In this document: positions 50,820-60,188 of the stretch, piece after piece
How positions within the stretch are numbered: position 1 is the stretch's first letter
Layout of the letters: every line of letters starts with the position of its first letter
Assembly: GCF_001428845.1 (NCBI RefSeq)
Contig: NZ_LMIU01000022.1
Location: 495,030 to 559,029 of the forward strand
DNA: 64,000 nt
From: Achromobacter sp. Root83
GTDB taxonomy: Bacteria; Pseudomonadota; Gammaproteobacteria; Burkholderiales; Burkholderiaceae_B
Direction of reading: 5' to 3'
Made by a program: the position numbers and the translations under genes
The notes under the pieces: generated by a model
Told to the model about the DNA's origin: nothing
What the model saw: only the letters and a program-made list of their open reading frames with translations
The model's database searches: none

Positions 50820-51374
50820 CTACGGTGCGGGGTCGGTTCCGTACTGACAGACGGTATAGAGCGGCGTGCCCGTGGCCGCGACCTTGGCGGATCCGCCCAG
50901 GTCCGGCAGGTCGATGATGGCGGCGGCTTCCACCACGTTGGCGCCCAGGCGCTGCAACAGCTTGATCGCGGCCAGCATGGTCCCGCCCGTGGCGATCAGG
51001 TCGTCCACGAGCAAAACGCGCTGCCCGGTGCGGACGGAATCGGTATGCATCTCGACCGCCGCGTTGCCGTACTCGAGCGAGTATTCCTCGGCAACGGTGC
51101 GGTAGGGCAGTTTGCCCTTTTTACGCACCGGCACGAAACCCAGGTTGAGCTCGTAGGCAAGCACGCTGCCCACGATGAAGCCGCGCGCGTCGACGCCCGC
51201 CACCAGATCCAGGCGCTGGCGCATATAGCGATAGACGAAGAGATCGATCAGGACCCGGAACGCACGGGGATCCTGCAGCACCGGCGTGATGTCGCGGAAG
51301 ATGACACCGGGTTGGGGCCAGTCCGGAACGCTGCGGATGGTGCGCCGGATGAACTCGGCGTTGTCGGTCTGCAT
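50820..51374 (-). CDS. apt: Adenine phosphoribosyltransferase
   Basis: Salvages adenine to AMP using PRPP. The PRPP motif [18 protein letters not shown] is intact, along with the family start [23 protein letters not shown] and the [17 protein letters not shown] loop. I use the ATG at 51374 (MQTDNAEF), as the earlier in-frame start lies in the gap after cydC. Length is 184. It lies 54 bases downstream of cydC on the same strand and could be partly cotranscribed. Confidence 0.95.
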   Translation of the reverse strand: MQTDNAEFIRRTIRSVPDWPQPGVIFRDITPVLQDPRAFRVLIDLFVYRYMRQRLDLVAGVDARGFIVGSVLAYELNLGFVPVRKKGKLPYRTVAEEYSLEYGNAAVEMHTDSVRTGQRVLLVDDLIATGGTMLAAIKLLQRLGANVVEAAAIIDLPDLGGSAKVAATGTPLYTVCQYGTDPAP

Positions 51375-51428
51375 GGAAGACGGCCCTGAAGAATTGAAGC
51401 AAGGCGAACTATAACCTTGCAACCGCGC

Positions 51429-53126
51429 TTAAGCCAGGATCGCGGGCTGCGATGACAAGTCATGCAGCCGTCCGCCGCGCAATGCAAGGCAACGATGGAC
51501 TGCGCCCTCGGGCAAGGCCGCGTGGGTCGCCAGCACCACCGTGCGTCCCCGCACCGCGCCGGCCAGGTCCGCGAAGAACGCCGCCTCGGCCTCGGCGTCC
51601 AGCCCCGAGGTGGGCTCGTCGAGCACGATGATGGCCGCCGGCGCCAGCAGCGCCCGCGCCAGGCACAGGCGGCGCGCTTGCCCCGCCGACAACCGCGACC
51701 CGGTTTCGCCCGCCCAGGTATCCAGTCCGTCGGGCAGGCCGCGCACGAAATCGCCCAACCTGGCCGCGTCCAGGGCCGCCCACAACGCGGCATCGCTGGC
51801 GTCGGGATCGCCGATCAGCAGATTGGTGCGCAAGGTGCCCAGGAACATCGGCGCATCCTGCGATAGCAGGGCGATGCGGCGGTGCCAATCGGCCTGCGCG
51901 CATTCGCGCGCATCGCACCCGCCAAACCGCACGTGCCCCGCCTGCGGATCTTCCAGGCGCAGAAGCAGGTGCAGCAAGGTGGACTTGCCCGCCCCGCTGG
52001 TGCCGACGATCGCGATCCGTTCGCCGGGCTCGACCCGCAGGCTGATGTCATCCAGCACCAGCGGGCTGCCGTCCGCGGTACGGGCGGGATACGAGAAGTG
52101 GACGCGCTCCATTTCCAGCACTCCGCTGCGGGGCAACGCGCGGGGCGTCGCCGGATCCTGCATGTCGGGTCCGCATTGCGTCACCTCGCGGATGCGCGCG
52201 GCAGCCGACATCGCGGATCCCATTCGGGACGCGCCGCGCATGATCGGCCCGGCCACCTCGAAGATGCCGATGACCGCCAGCAGCAGGCCGGCCAGCACCG
52301 GCCCCGTCATATGGCCGGTCTCGAGCCTGGCCAGGCCGAACCACAGCATTGCCAGCACGGCCAGCCCCGCGGCGACTTGGAGGAACCACTGCCCTCTTAC
52401 CGCCACCCGCGCCTGGCTGCGGCGCGCCAGCGCGCTGGCCTCGCACAGGCGTTCGAAATGCGCCAGGGTCTGCGCCTGCGCATGCAAGGCGGCCATGTCC
52501 GCGTGACCATCCACCGCGTCCAGCGTGGCGGCGCGCAAGCCCGCCGCGCTTTCCTGGGCGGCGGCGCCCGGCTTGCGCGCCGCGCGCAATAGCCAGAAGG
52601 GCACCGCCACGCAGGCCGTCAGCAGGGCCAGCGCGAACACCAGCGCGGCGGCGGGCACCCATTGCCCCAGCACGGCGGTCAGCACCGCGCCCGCCAGGAT
52701 GGCGGTCGCCAGCGGCGCCAGCACAAAGAGAAAAACCGTGTCGAGCGCATCGACGTCGCCCGTCATGCGCGCGACCAGGTCACCGCTGCGATAACGCGCG
52801 AGTTGACGCGGCGTCAGCCGGATCAACGCCGAGAACACCGTGGCGCGCAGATCGGCCAGCAGGCGCAGGGTCGCGGAATGCCCGACCACCCTATCCGCGT
52901 AGCGCGACACGATCCGCAGGAAAGAAAGCCCGCGCACCAGCGCGGAAGGCGCGAACAGGTTGAAGACGCTCCCCGCGCCGGCCAGCGCCGCGCCGGTCAG
53001 GAACCAGCCGGACACGCCCAGCAGCCCGACGCCGGCGGCAACCGTCGCCAGCGCACAGAACAATGCGAGCAAAAGCCCGCTTTTTCGGCGCGCATAGAGC
53101 GGCAGGAGCAGCAACAGGTTCTTCAT
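51429..53126 (-). CDS. cydC: Glutathione/cysteine ABC exporter subunit CydC
   Basis: Half-transporter that, with CydD, exports cysteine and glutathione to the periplasm and is needed for cytochrome bd assembly. The N-terminal transmembrane domain begins LLLLLPLYARRKSGLLLALF. The ATPase domain has Walker A GTSGAGKSTLLHLLL, the signature SRLSAGQARRLCLARALL (SAGQ in place of SGGQ) and Walker B IIVLDEPTSGLD. I use the ATG at 53126, which overlaps the cydD stop by four bases; the longer in-frame reading runs through cydD. Length is 565. Confidence 0.93.
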   Translation of the reverse strand: MKNLLLLLPLYARRKSGLLLALFCALATVAAGVGLLGVSGWFLTGAALAGAGSVFNLFAPSALVRGLSFLRIVSRYADRVVGHSATLRLLADLRATVFSALIRLTPRQLARYRSGDLVARMTGDVDALDTVFLFVLAPLATAILAGAVLTAVLGQWVPAAALVFALALLTACVAVPFWLLRAARKPGAAAQESAAGLRAATLDAVDGHADMAALHAQAQTLAHFERLCEASALARRSQARVAVRGQWFLQVAAGLAVLAMLWFGLARLETGHMTGPVLAGLLLAVIGIFEVAGPIMRGASRMGSAMSAAARIREVTQCGPDMQDPATPRALPRSGVLEMERVHFSYPARTADGSPLVLDDISLRVEPGERIAIVGTSGAGKSTLLHLLLRLEDPQAGHVRFGGCDARECAQADWHRRIALLSQDAPMFLGTLRTNLLIGDPDASDAALWAALDAARLGDFVRGLPDGLDTWAGETGSRLSAGQARRLCLARALLAPAAIIVLDEPTSGLDAEAEAAFFADLAGAVRGRTVVLATHAALPEGAVHRCLALRGGRLHDLSSQPAILA

Positions 53127-54931
53127 GCTTCTTCCAGATTGCCACGCGCCACGCGCACGACCCGGCCAAACCGGGCGGCAACGGCGGGCGCATGCGTCGC
53201 CAGCAGCAAGCTGCGGCCCTGGGAAAATTCCAGGATGGCGTCCAGCACCCGGGCCTGCGTGGCTTCGTCCAGATGCGCCGTGGGCTCGTCGAGCAGGATC
53301 AGGCCCGGATCGCGCAGGAACAGCCGGGCCAGCGCCACGCGCTGCGCCTGCCCGCCGGACAGGCCGTGGCCCCGGCTGCCCAGCGGCGTATCCAGCCCCT
53401 GCGGCAGCAAGGCCGAGAACTCCAGCACGCAGGCGCGCCTGGCCGCGTCCTGGACCTGTTCGTCCGAGGCATCGGGACGGCCCAGACGGATGTTGTCGGC
53501 GATCGAACCCGCCAGCAATTGAGGCCTCTGGCCGATCAGCGCGACCCGCTGCCGCAGCGCGGGCTCGCTCCATTCGGCGAGCGGCACGCCGTCGATGCGG
53601 ATGTCGCCATCGGCGGGGCGCAATCGCGCCATGGCTTCGATCAGCGTCGTTTTTCCGATACCGCTCGGGCCCATCAGCGCCACATGCTCCCCGGGCGACA
53701 GTATCAACGATGCATCCTCCAGCACCGCCTGGTTGCGTCCGGGCGCATCCACGCGCAGGGCGGTGATGGCGATGCCGGCGCTCTTTCCCGCGTGCGCTCG
53801 CGCCCTGCCCTGTTGGGTTGCCTGTTGGGTCGTCTGTTGGGTCGTCTGTTGGGTCGTCTGTTGGGTCGTCTGTTCTGCCGCCTGTTCGGCGGCTTCTTGC
53901 GGAAGGCCGTCGAACAGCACCGCGATCTGCGTGACGGCGGCAAGCGCCGTGGCCCGATCGTGATAGTGCGCCGCGAACTGGCGCAGCGGCGCATAGACCT
54001 CCGGCGCCATCAGCAGACAGAACAGGCCGGCCTGCAAGGTCAGCGGCGTCCAGCGCAGATCCAGGAAGCCCAGATAGGTCAGGCCGATATAAACCGCCAC
54101 CCCCGCCACGCCCAGCGCCGCGAAGAACTCCAAAATGGCGGATGACAGGAAGGCAATGCGCAGCACCGACATCGTGCGCTGACGCAGCGCATCGCTGGCG
54201 GCCACGACGGATGCGGCTTCGGCCTGCGCGCGGCCATAGAGCTTCAGGGTGGAGAGCCCGCGCAGCCGGTCGGCGAAGAATCCCGACAAGCGGGCGAAGG
54301 CGCGCAGGTGGCGGCGGCTGGCGCCTTGCGCGCCCCATCCCACCAGGGCCATGAACAGCGGAATCAAGGGCGCCGTGATCAGCAGCACCAGGCCGGCGAT
54401 CACGTCCACCGGAAATAACAGCACCGAGAAGGCGACCGGCAGCATCGCGGCAGCGGCCATCGCAGGCAGGTATTTGGCAAAGAAGCCGTCCAGCGCTTCC
54501 ACCTGGTCCACCACGGCGCTGGCCAGTTCGCCCGACGCCTTTCCCCGGCTCCAGTGAGGCCCCTTGTTCACGAGCCGCTGGAACAAAGACTGGCGCACAT
54601 GACGCTTGATGCGTTCGGAAGCGTCCGCGCCCGCGCGCTCACCTGCCCAGCCGATGCAGGCGCGCAGCAGCATCAACCCCGCGATACCCAGAATGCCGCC
54701 CAGCAGTTCCTGCCGGGGTATTTGGCCGACGATCGCCGAATCCAGCACGCTGGCAAGCAGCCATGCCTGCACGACCAGCAAGGCGCCGCTGACCAGGGGC
54801 GCGGCGCCCGCCAGGATCAGCGGATAACGCGCCTCTTTGGCAAGCGCCATCAACCACCGCGACTGTTCGCGCGGCGGCTTCTGGAGGGTTGCCGACGGAT
54901 CGTGCTCGAGGCTGCTGGCGCCGCTGCTCAC
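53123..54931 (-). CDS. cydD: Glutathione/cysteine ABC exporter subunit CydD
   Basis: Partner of CydC, 602 residues. A transmembrane domain (about 25-340) is followed by a linker and an ATPase domain with Walker A GPSGIGKTTLIEAM, signature HGLSGGQAQRVALARLFL and Walker B LILLDEPTAHLD. The linker, about residues 350-372, is a Thr/Gln repeat (TTQQ four times, plus flanking variants) encoded by a 12-bp tandem array. The start is GTG at 54931, overlapping the cydX stop by four bases (GTGA), so translation is coupled. Confidence 0.93.
   Translation of the reverse strand: MSSGASSLEHDPSATLQKPPREQSRWLMALAKEARYPLILAGAAPLVSGALLVVQAWLLASVLDSAIVGQIPRQELLGGILGIAGLMLLRACIGWAGERAGADASERIKRHVRQSLFQRLVNKGPHWSRGKASGELASAVVDQVEALDGFFAKYLPAMAAAAMLPVAFSVLLFPVDVIAGLVLLITAPLIPLFMALVGWGAQGASRRHLRAFARLSGFFADRLRGLSTLKLYGRAQAEAASVVAASDALRQRTMSVLRIAFLSSAILEFFAALGVAGVAVYIGLTYLGFLDLRWTPLTLQAGLFCLLMAPEVYAPLRQFAAHYHDRATALAAVTQIAVLFDGLPQEAAEQAAEQTTQQTTQQTTQQTTQQATQQGRARAHAGKSAGIAITALRVDAPGRNQAVLEDASLILSPGEHVALMGPSGIGKTTLIEAMARLRPADGDIRIDGVPLAEWSEPALRQRVALIGQRPQLLAGSIADNIRLGRPDASDEQVQDAARRACVLEFSALLPQGLDTPLGSRGHGLSGGQAQRVALARLFLRDPGLILLDEPTAHLDEATQARVLDAILEFSQGRSLLLATHAPAVAARFGRVVRVARGNLEEA
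53822..53869. repeat. Four perfect 12-bp tandem repeats inside cydD
   Basis: The unit CTGTTGGGTCGT occurs four times without change, with one degenerate copy on each side (from 53810 and from 53870). In frame it encodes TTQQ per unit on the minus strand. Copy-number change would keep the frame and only alter linker length. Confidence 0.92.
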
Positions 54932-55053
54932 TCGTCGCCGCGGCTGGCGCGCGGGTCATGGGACTGACCCTCGCGCAGCTCGAACCACATTGCATTGAGG
55001 ATGGCGAACGCACACGCCAGGCCCAGGCCGAGTATCCACGAGAAATACCACAT
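54928..55053 (-). CDS. cydX: Cytochrome bd oxidase small subunit CydX
   Basis: A 41-residue single-helix membrane protein that stabilises cytochrome bd. The sequence starts MWYFSWILGLGLACAFAILN, then AMWFE, the hallmark CydX pattern (W-Y-F-x-W-I-L-G and a later W-F-E), and ends in a charged tail. A GGAG lies before the ATG. It lies 16 bases after cydB, and its stop overlaps the cydD start. It is easily missed because of its size. Confidence 0.93.
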   Translation of the reverse strand: MWYFSWILGLGLACAFAILNAMWFELREGQSHDPRASRGDE

Positions 55054-55069
55054 GGTGGAGGCTCCTTGA

Positions 55070-56224
55070 TTAGTATGAATTGGGCGTGTCGCCCACCGAG
55101 TCGTGGGTGACCTTGCCGCGCATGACGCGATATACCCAACCGGTGTAGACCGTCACGATGGGCAGGAAGATGGCGACCGCGATGACCATGATCCACAGTG
55201 TCAGATGGCTGGAAGATCCGTCCCAGATGGTCAGGCCCGCCTTCGGATTCGTCGACGAGGGCATGATGAACGGGAACAGCGAAAAGCCCACCGTCAGGAT
55301 CACGCCTGTGATCGACGCCGCGGACGACAGGAACGCCAGCATGTTCGCGCGCACCGTCAGCAGCAGGGCCGCCAGCAAGGCACCCGCCACGCCCAGCGCC
55401 GGCGCGATCCACATCAACGGCCACTTCGCGTAGTTGGCCATCCACGCGCCGGTCTGCACCGCCACCGTCTTGAGCATCGGATCGGATGGAGCCGCCACGT
55501 CCACCACGCTGGTGATCGTGTGGCCGCCGACGCCGCCCGCTACCCAGAACCCCCCCGCCGCGAACAACGCAGCGGTCAGCACGGCGGAGAGCCGCCCCCA
55601 GTTGCGCGCCCGCGACGAAATGGGATCTTCCGTGCGCCACGCCAGCAGGACGGCGCCGTGCATGGCCAGCATCGCCACGCTGAGCACGCCCGCCAGCAAC
55701 GCGAATGGCATGAAAAGCTGGAAGAAATGCCCTTCATACATGGGCCGCAGCGTCTGGGGGTCGAAGGTGAAGGGCACGCCCAGGATGATGTTGCCCATGG
55801 CCACGCCGAACACCAGCGAAGCCACTACGCCCGAAAAGCACAGCACGCCATCCCAACTGTTACGCCAGCGCGTGCCTTCCATCTTGCTTCGGTACTTGAA
55901 CCCCACCGGACGCAGGATCAACGCGACCAGGACGAGCATCATCGCCAGGTAGAACCCGGAGAACGACGCGGCATACAGCAGGGGCCATGCGGCGAAGATG
56001 GCGCCGCCCGCTGTGATGAGCCAGACCTGGTTGCCCTCCCAGACCGGCCCCACCACGTTGATCACCACCCGCCGTTCGGCGTCGGTCTTGGCGACCACCG
56101 GCAACAGCGCGGCGACGCCCAGGTCAAAGCCGTCCATGACGGCAAAGCCGATGAGCAGGACGCCCAGCAGCACCCACCACACCACGCGCAACGTGCCGTA
56201 GTCGAAAGGAATAAGGGTATCCAT
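55070..56224 (-). CDS. cydB: Cytochrome bd ubiquinol oxidase subunit II
   Basis: Integral membrane subunit of 384 residues. The start PFDYGTLRVVWWVLLGVLLI then GFAVMDGFDLGVAALLP is diagnostic, as are VWEGNQVWLITAGGAIFAAWP and the late SLFPFIMPSSTNP and SSSHLTLWIMV. Eight to nine hydrophobic helices are visible. It lies 12 bases after cydA and 16 before cydX, in one operon. Confidence 0.96.
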   Translation of the reverse strand: MDTLIPFDYGTLRVVWWVLLGVLLIGFAVMDGFDLGVAALLPVVAKTDAERRVVINVVGPVWEGNQVWLITAGGAIFAAWPLLYAASFSGFYLAMMLVLVALILRPVGFKYRSKMEGTRWRNSWDGVLCFSGVVASLVFGVAMGNIILGVPFTFDPQTLRPMYEGHFFQLFMPFALLAGVLSVAMLAMHGAVLLAWRTEDPISSRARNWGRLSAVLTAALFAAGGFWVAGGVGGHTITSVVDVAAPSDPMLKTVAVQTGAWMANYAKWPLMWIAPALGVAGALLAALLLTVRANMLAFLSSAASITGVILTVGFSLFPFIMPSSTNPKAGLTIWDGSSSHLTLWIMVIAVAIFLPIVTVYTGWVYRVMRGKVTHDSVGDTPNSY

Positions 56225-56236
56225 CTGCGTCTCTCC

Positions 56237-57811
56237 TTAAGCGCGCACGGCGGCGCGCACTGGATCGGCGGCAACGTCGCCCGGCGCCGGCCCATCGGAT
56301 TTCGGTCCGGCCTTGATGGCATGCAGCATCACCTTCACGCCGATGATCAGCAGCACCGTGTACAGCACCAGGTAGATCGAAAGACTGATGACCAGGTCGG
56401 TCATGGTCAGGCCCGATGCCGCGTAGTACGTGGGCAGCACGCCTTCGATCACCCAGGGCTGGCGGCCGTATTCGGCCACGAACCAGCCGCTTTCAATGGC
56501 AATCCATGGCAGGGGCAGGCTCCATACAGCCACCTTGAGCAGGCCGCGCCGGCTGTCCAGGCGCCCGCGCGATGCCAGCCAGAAGGCGACGCCGAAGAAC
56601 AGGATCAGGTACATGCCCACCGCCACCATGATGCGGAACGCCCAGAACAGCGGCGCCACGGTGGGCACGGTGTCGATCGCGGCCTGCTTGATGTCGGCCT
56701 CGGTGACCTTGCTCATGTCGGTCTGGTGGCGCTTGACCAGCAGGGCATAGCCCAGGTCCGGCCAGGTCTTGTCGAACACCATGCGCGCATCCACGTCCTT
56801 CGGGTTGGCGCGGATCTTTTGCAGGGCCTCGTAGGCCACCATGCCGTCGCGGATACGATTCTCGGCGCGCAGGATCAGGTCGTTGATGCCCAGCAGCGGC
56901 GTCGTCAGCGAACGCGTGCCGATGATGCCCATTACATAGGGAATCTCCAGCGCGAAGTCGTTTCTGCGCTCTGCCTGGTTGGGAATCGCGATCAGGTTGA
57001 AGGACGCGGGCGGGGGCTCGGTGTGCCACATGGACTCGATGGCCGCGATCTTCATCTTCTGGTGTTCAGTGGTGAGGTAACCGCTTTCGTCGCCCAGCAC
57101 CACGACGGACAGCGCGCCGGCCAGGCCGAAGCTGGCCGCCACTGCCATGGAGCGCTTGGCCAGATCGGTGTGACGGCCTTTCAGCAGATACCAGGCGCTG
57201 ATCGACATGACGAACATGGCGCCTGTCACGTAGCCGGCGCTGACCGTATGCACGAACTTGGCCTGGGCCACGGGGTTGAAGATCACCGCGGCGAAGTCCG
57301 TCATCTCCATGCGCATGGTGTCGGGATTGAAGATCGAGCCGACCGGATTCTGCATCCAGCCGTTGGCGATCAGGATCCACAGCGCCGAGAAGTTGGTGCC
57401 GAACGCCACCAGCCAGGTCACGGCCAGATGGCTGACCTTCGACATGCGGTTCCAGCCGAAGAAGAACAGGCCGACGAAGGTGGCTTCCAGGAAGAAGGCC
57501 ATCAGCCCTTCGAGCGCCAGCGGCGCGCCGAAGACGTCGCCGACGTAGTGGCTGTAATAGGACCAGTTCATGCCGAACTGGAATTCCATCACCACGCCGG
57601 TGGCAACGCCCAGGGCGAAGTTGATGCCGAAGAGCGTGCCCCAGAATATGGTCATCCGCTTCCAGATGGGGCGCCCCGTCATCACGTACACGCTTTCCAT
57701 GATGGCCAGGATGAACGACAGGCCAAGCGTGAGAGGAACGAACAGGAAGTGATAGAGAACAGTCGCGGCGAACTGGAATCGCGACAGGTTCACGACGTCG
57801 AGATCAATCAT
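56237..57811 (-). CDS. cydA: Cytochrome bd ubiquinol oxidase subunit I
   Basis: Haem-bearing subunit of the quinol oxidase, 524 residues. The N-terminus NLSRFQFAATVLYHFLFVPL includes the haem b595 histidine, and GMNWSYYSHYVGDVFGAPLALEG is conserved. The Q-loop region (about residues 250-300) has KIAAIESMWHTEPPPASFNL. I use the ATG at 57811 (MIDLDVV) with GGGAG upstream; the longer in-frame start adds a short unconserved piece. Cytochrome bd works at low oxygen and resists stress. It follows a GbsR-family regulator gene. Confidence 0.96.
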   Translation of the reverse strand: MIDLDVVNLSRFQFAATVLYHFLFVPLTLGLSFILAIMESVYVMTGRPIWKRMTIFWGTLFGINFALGVATGVVMEFQFGMNWSYYSHYVGDVFGAPLALEGLMAFFLEATFVGLFFFGWNRMSKVSHLAVTWLVAFGTNFSALWILIANGWMQNPVGSIFNPDTMRMEMTDFAAVIFNPVAQAKFVHTVSAGYVTGAMFVMSISAWYLLKGRHTDLAKRSMAVAASFGLAGALSVVVLGDESGYLTTEHQKMKIAAIESMWHTEPPPASFNLIAIPNQAERRNDFALEIPYVMGIIGTRSLTTPLLGINDLILRAENRIRDGMVAYEALQKIRANPKDVDARMVFDKTWPDLGYALLVKRHQTDMSKVTEADIKQAAIDTVPTVAPLFWAFRIMVAVGMYLILFFGVAFWLASRGRLDSRRGLLKVAVWSLPLPWIAIESGWFVAEYGRQPWVIEGVLPTYYAASGLTMTDLVISLSIYLVLYTVLLIIGVKVMLHAIKAGPKSDGPAPGDVAADPVRAAVRA

Positions 57812-57938
57812 TGGGCAGCTCCCAAAGCGTTGAAGTGCCGTGGCAACCGGCATGGTTCCCAGGCCGTCTCTCGCGCCATGTTAGGGGCGTTGCATACGAC
57901 TTCATAGAGGTTTCCTGAAAAGATCGAGGCGGAACATG

Positions 57939-58484
57939 TCAGCCCTTGCCTCGCAATTTGCCGGCGAAACCCAGCACCTTCTGCACTTTCGAACCCATTT
58001 TCATCAGGCTCTGCAAGGTTTCTGGCGGCAGTCGTTGAACCTCATCGAACCATCCGGTGGACAGTTCGATGAGCTCCAGCATTTCGGTCATGCGTTGTTG
58101 CGCGTAGGCCTCGTCGGGGCCGGCCGGCGCCTCGAGCAGCGTGTCGCGCAACAGGGTGAGCGTGGGATCGATCTCGCGCTTGCGCTTTTCTTCCATCAGG
58201 ATGCGGAAGATTTCCCACACGTCCTTCGGAGTCTCGAAATAATCGCGGCGGTCGCCTACCTGGTGAATCAGCTTGACCAGGCGCCAGGACTGCAGCTCTT
58301 TCAGGCCAAGGCTGACGTTCGAGCGCGAAAAGCCCAGGGCTTCGGCAATGTCGTCCGCGTTCAGGGGCTGCGGCGCCAGGAACAGCAAGGCGTAGATCTG
58401 GCCGACGGTGCGGTTCACGCCCCAACGGCTGCCCATTTCACCGAAGTGCAGGACGAAGCGTTCGTTTTGCGGGGATAGCGCCAT
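57939..58484 (-). CDS. GbsR/MarR-family transcriptional regulator
   Basis: Winged-helix regulator of 181 residues of the GbsR type. The N-terminal half contains GSRWGVNRTVGQIYALLFLAP, the recognition segment ALGFSRSNVSLGLKELQSW, and a wing (about 80-95). The C-terminal part is helical. It is in the same orientation as cydA, 127 bases upstream of it, and probably controls the cyd operon. A perfect inverted repeat lies upstream of its own start. Its effector is unknown. Confidence 0.87.
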   Translation of the reverse strand: MALSPQNERFVLHFGEMGSRWGVNRTVGQIYALLFLAPQPLNADDIAEALGFSRSNVSLGLKELQSWRLVKLIHQVGDRRDYFETPKDVWEIFRILMEEKRKREIDPTLTLLRDTLLEAPAGPDEAYAQQRMTEMLELIELSTGWFDEVQRLPPETLQSLMKMGSKVQKVLGFAGKLRGKG

Positions 58485-58544
58485 GGGGGTCAGTCAGCCA
58501 AGGAAACTGCGAGGTGCACTGCAAGACACAAGCAGTTACTCCGC

Positions 58545-58562
58545 TTTCAGAAATTACTGAAA
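58545..58562. promoter_or_regulatory. Candidate GbsR-regulator operator
   Basis: A perfect inverted repeat, TTTCAG-AAATTA-CTGAAA, lies 60 bases upstream of the regulator ATG. A minus-strand GATAAT lies next to it, so a bound regulator could block its own promoter. This is inference. Confidence 0.5.
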
Positions 58563-58749
58563 TTATCGAACAAACACTGAGAAAGCGCAAACCTCACTGG
58601 CAGCAGGGGCGAAAGCGCAAGCGGAAGCGATTGCGCGGGTCGACAGCGCAAAATACCGGCCGGACGTGACAATCACGCAACAAAAAACCCCCGCTCACGG
58701 CGGCTGGCTGCCCCGGCAGGCATTTTTGTCAGGATGGCTGGGAAATAAA

Positions 58750-58781
58750 AATCGCCACCGGCCCGGAGGTCGGTGGCGATT
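58750..58781 (-). terminator. Intrinsic terminator of purT
   Basis: AATCGCCACCG and CGGTGGCGATT form a perfect 11-bp stem with a 10-base loop. On the minus strand it is followed by a TTTTATTT tract. It lies 87 bases past the purT stop. Confidence 0.8.
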
Positions 58782-58867
58782 CTTGGGGAAAAAACTTGCG
58801 GGTCAGCCCGCGGACGGTCCGCCCGCGATCGCGGGAAGGGATTCGGGAACGGATTCCGGGACGGCCG

Positions 58868-60085
58868 TCAGCCTGCCTTGACGGTCACGGCAGCGGACAC
58901 GCGCTTGGCCTTGGCGCGCGCGGCGGCGACGTCCTCGGCCACCGCCAGGCCCACGCCCATGCGGCGCTTGACGAAGGATTCCGGCTTGCCGAAAAGCCGA
59001 ATGTCCGTGCCCGGCTCGGCCAGGGCTTCGGCCACATTGTGGAAAGAGACCGCGGCGCATTCAACGCCGCCATAGATGACACTGCTGGCCCCGGCTTGGC
59101 GCAGGGTGGTGTCCACCGGCAGCCCCAGCAGGGCGCGGGCGTGCAGTTCGAATTCGTTCTGCGTCTGGGTGATCATGGTGACCATGCCGGTGTCGTGCGG
59201 ACGCGGGCTGACTTCCGAGAACCAGACCTGATCGCCGGCCACGAAGAGCTCGACGCCGAAGATGCCCAGCCCGCCCAGGTCGGACGTGACGGCCAGCGCG
59301 ATCTCGCGGGCGCGCTCCAGCGCGGCGGGCGACATCGGGTGCGGCTGCCAGCTTTCTACGTAGTCGCCATCGACCTGTTTGTGGCCGATGGGTTCGCAGT
59401 AGCGGGTTTCGACCTGGCCGTCGGCGCCCCGGGCGCGCACGGTCAGCAGGGTGATCTCGTAGTCGAAGCGGATGAATCCTTCGACAATGGCGCGCCCGCC
59501 GCCCACCCGGCCGCCTTCCTGGGCGTAGCGCCAGGCAGAGACCAGATCGTCGGCGCTTTTGATCACGGATTGGCCCTTGCCCGACGAAGACATGACCGGC
59601 TTGATGACGCAGGGATAGCCAATGCCGCCGTCGATGGCCTGGCGCAGTTCGTCCTCGGTGTCGACAAAACAGTAGGGCGAAGTCGGCAGCCCGAGGGTTT
59701 CGGCCGCCAGGCGCCGGATGCCCTCGCGGTTCATGGTCAGTTGGGCCGCGCGAGCCGTCGGCGTCACCCGCGCCACGCCCGCCGCTTCCAGTTCCACCAG
59801 CAAACTGGTGGCAATGGCCTCGATTTCGGGGACAATAACGTGCGGCCGCTCTTGTTCGATGATTTTTCGCAGGGCCTGCGGGTCCGTCATGGAGACCACA
59901 TGCGCCCGATGCGCCACCTGGTGGCCCGGGGCGTCCGCATACCGGTCCACCGCGATCACTTCCACGCCCAGCCGTTGCAGGGCAATGATGACCTCTTTGC
60001 CCAGTTCCCCGGACCCGAGCAACATGACGCGGGTAGCCAGGGGGGACAGTGGCGTGCCAAGGACGGGGCTGGGAATGCTGGACAT
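58868..60085 (-). CDS. purT: Formate-dependent phosphoribosylglycinamide formyltransferase
   Basis: ATP-grasp enzyme that formylates GAR with formate in purine synthesis. Conserved elements are [55 protein letters not shown] (ATP-grasp) and the metal-binding [21 protein letters not shown] followed by SPRPHDTG. I use the ATG at 60085 (MSSIPSP); the longer in-frame start has no support. Length is 405. It is divergent from kdsD. Confidence 0.95.
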   Translation of the reverse strand: MSSIPSPVLGTPLSPLATRVMLLGSGELGKEVIIALQRLGVEVIAVDRYADAPGHQVAHRAHVVSMTDPQALRKIIEQERPHVIVPEIEAIATSLLVELEAAGVARVTPTARAAQLTMNREGIRRLAAETLGLPTSPYCFVDTEDELRQAIDGGIGYPCVIKPVMSSSGKGQSVIKSADDLVSAWRYAQEGGRVGGGRAIVEGFIRFDYEITLLTVRARGADGQVETRYCEPIGHKQVDGDYVESWQPHPMSPAALERAREIALAVTSDLGGLGIFGVELFVAGDQVWFSEVSPRPHDTGMVTMITQTQNEFELHARALLGLPVDTTLRQAGASSVIYGGVECAAVSFHNVAEALAEPGTDIRLFGKPESFVKRRMGVGLAVAEDVAAARAKAKRVSAAVTVKAG

Positions 60086-60188
60086 GGAGCGGGCCTGGAA
60101 GGAAAGTTTGAAAGCCGTTGAATGACCCGCCAGCATGCCATACCCCCCTGCCCGGGGCAAACTAGCACACTGATATTAAAATCCCTGC

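Larger units (their letters stand above)
58485..58867. other. 383-base region between purT and the GbsR regulator
   Basis: No gene is seen. It contains the GbsR-type operator palindrome (58545-58562), an AT-rich promoter zone around 58540-58590 on the minus strand with a GATAAT box, and the purT terminator (58750-58781). Confidence 0.7.

Noticed and set aside
53127-54338. Reading cydC as a 969-residue protein by extending it through cydD
   Set aside because: The added part lies out of frame inside cydD and has no family features; the ATG at 53126 gives a normal CydC with an ATGA overlap.
55103-57907. A 934-codon open frame antisense to cydB and cydA
   Set aside because: Low-complexity His/Arg/Gln/Asp composition and full overlap with conserved genes mark it as a GC-driven artefact.
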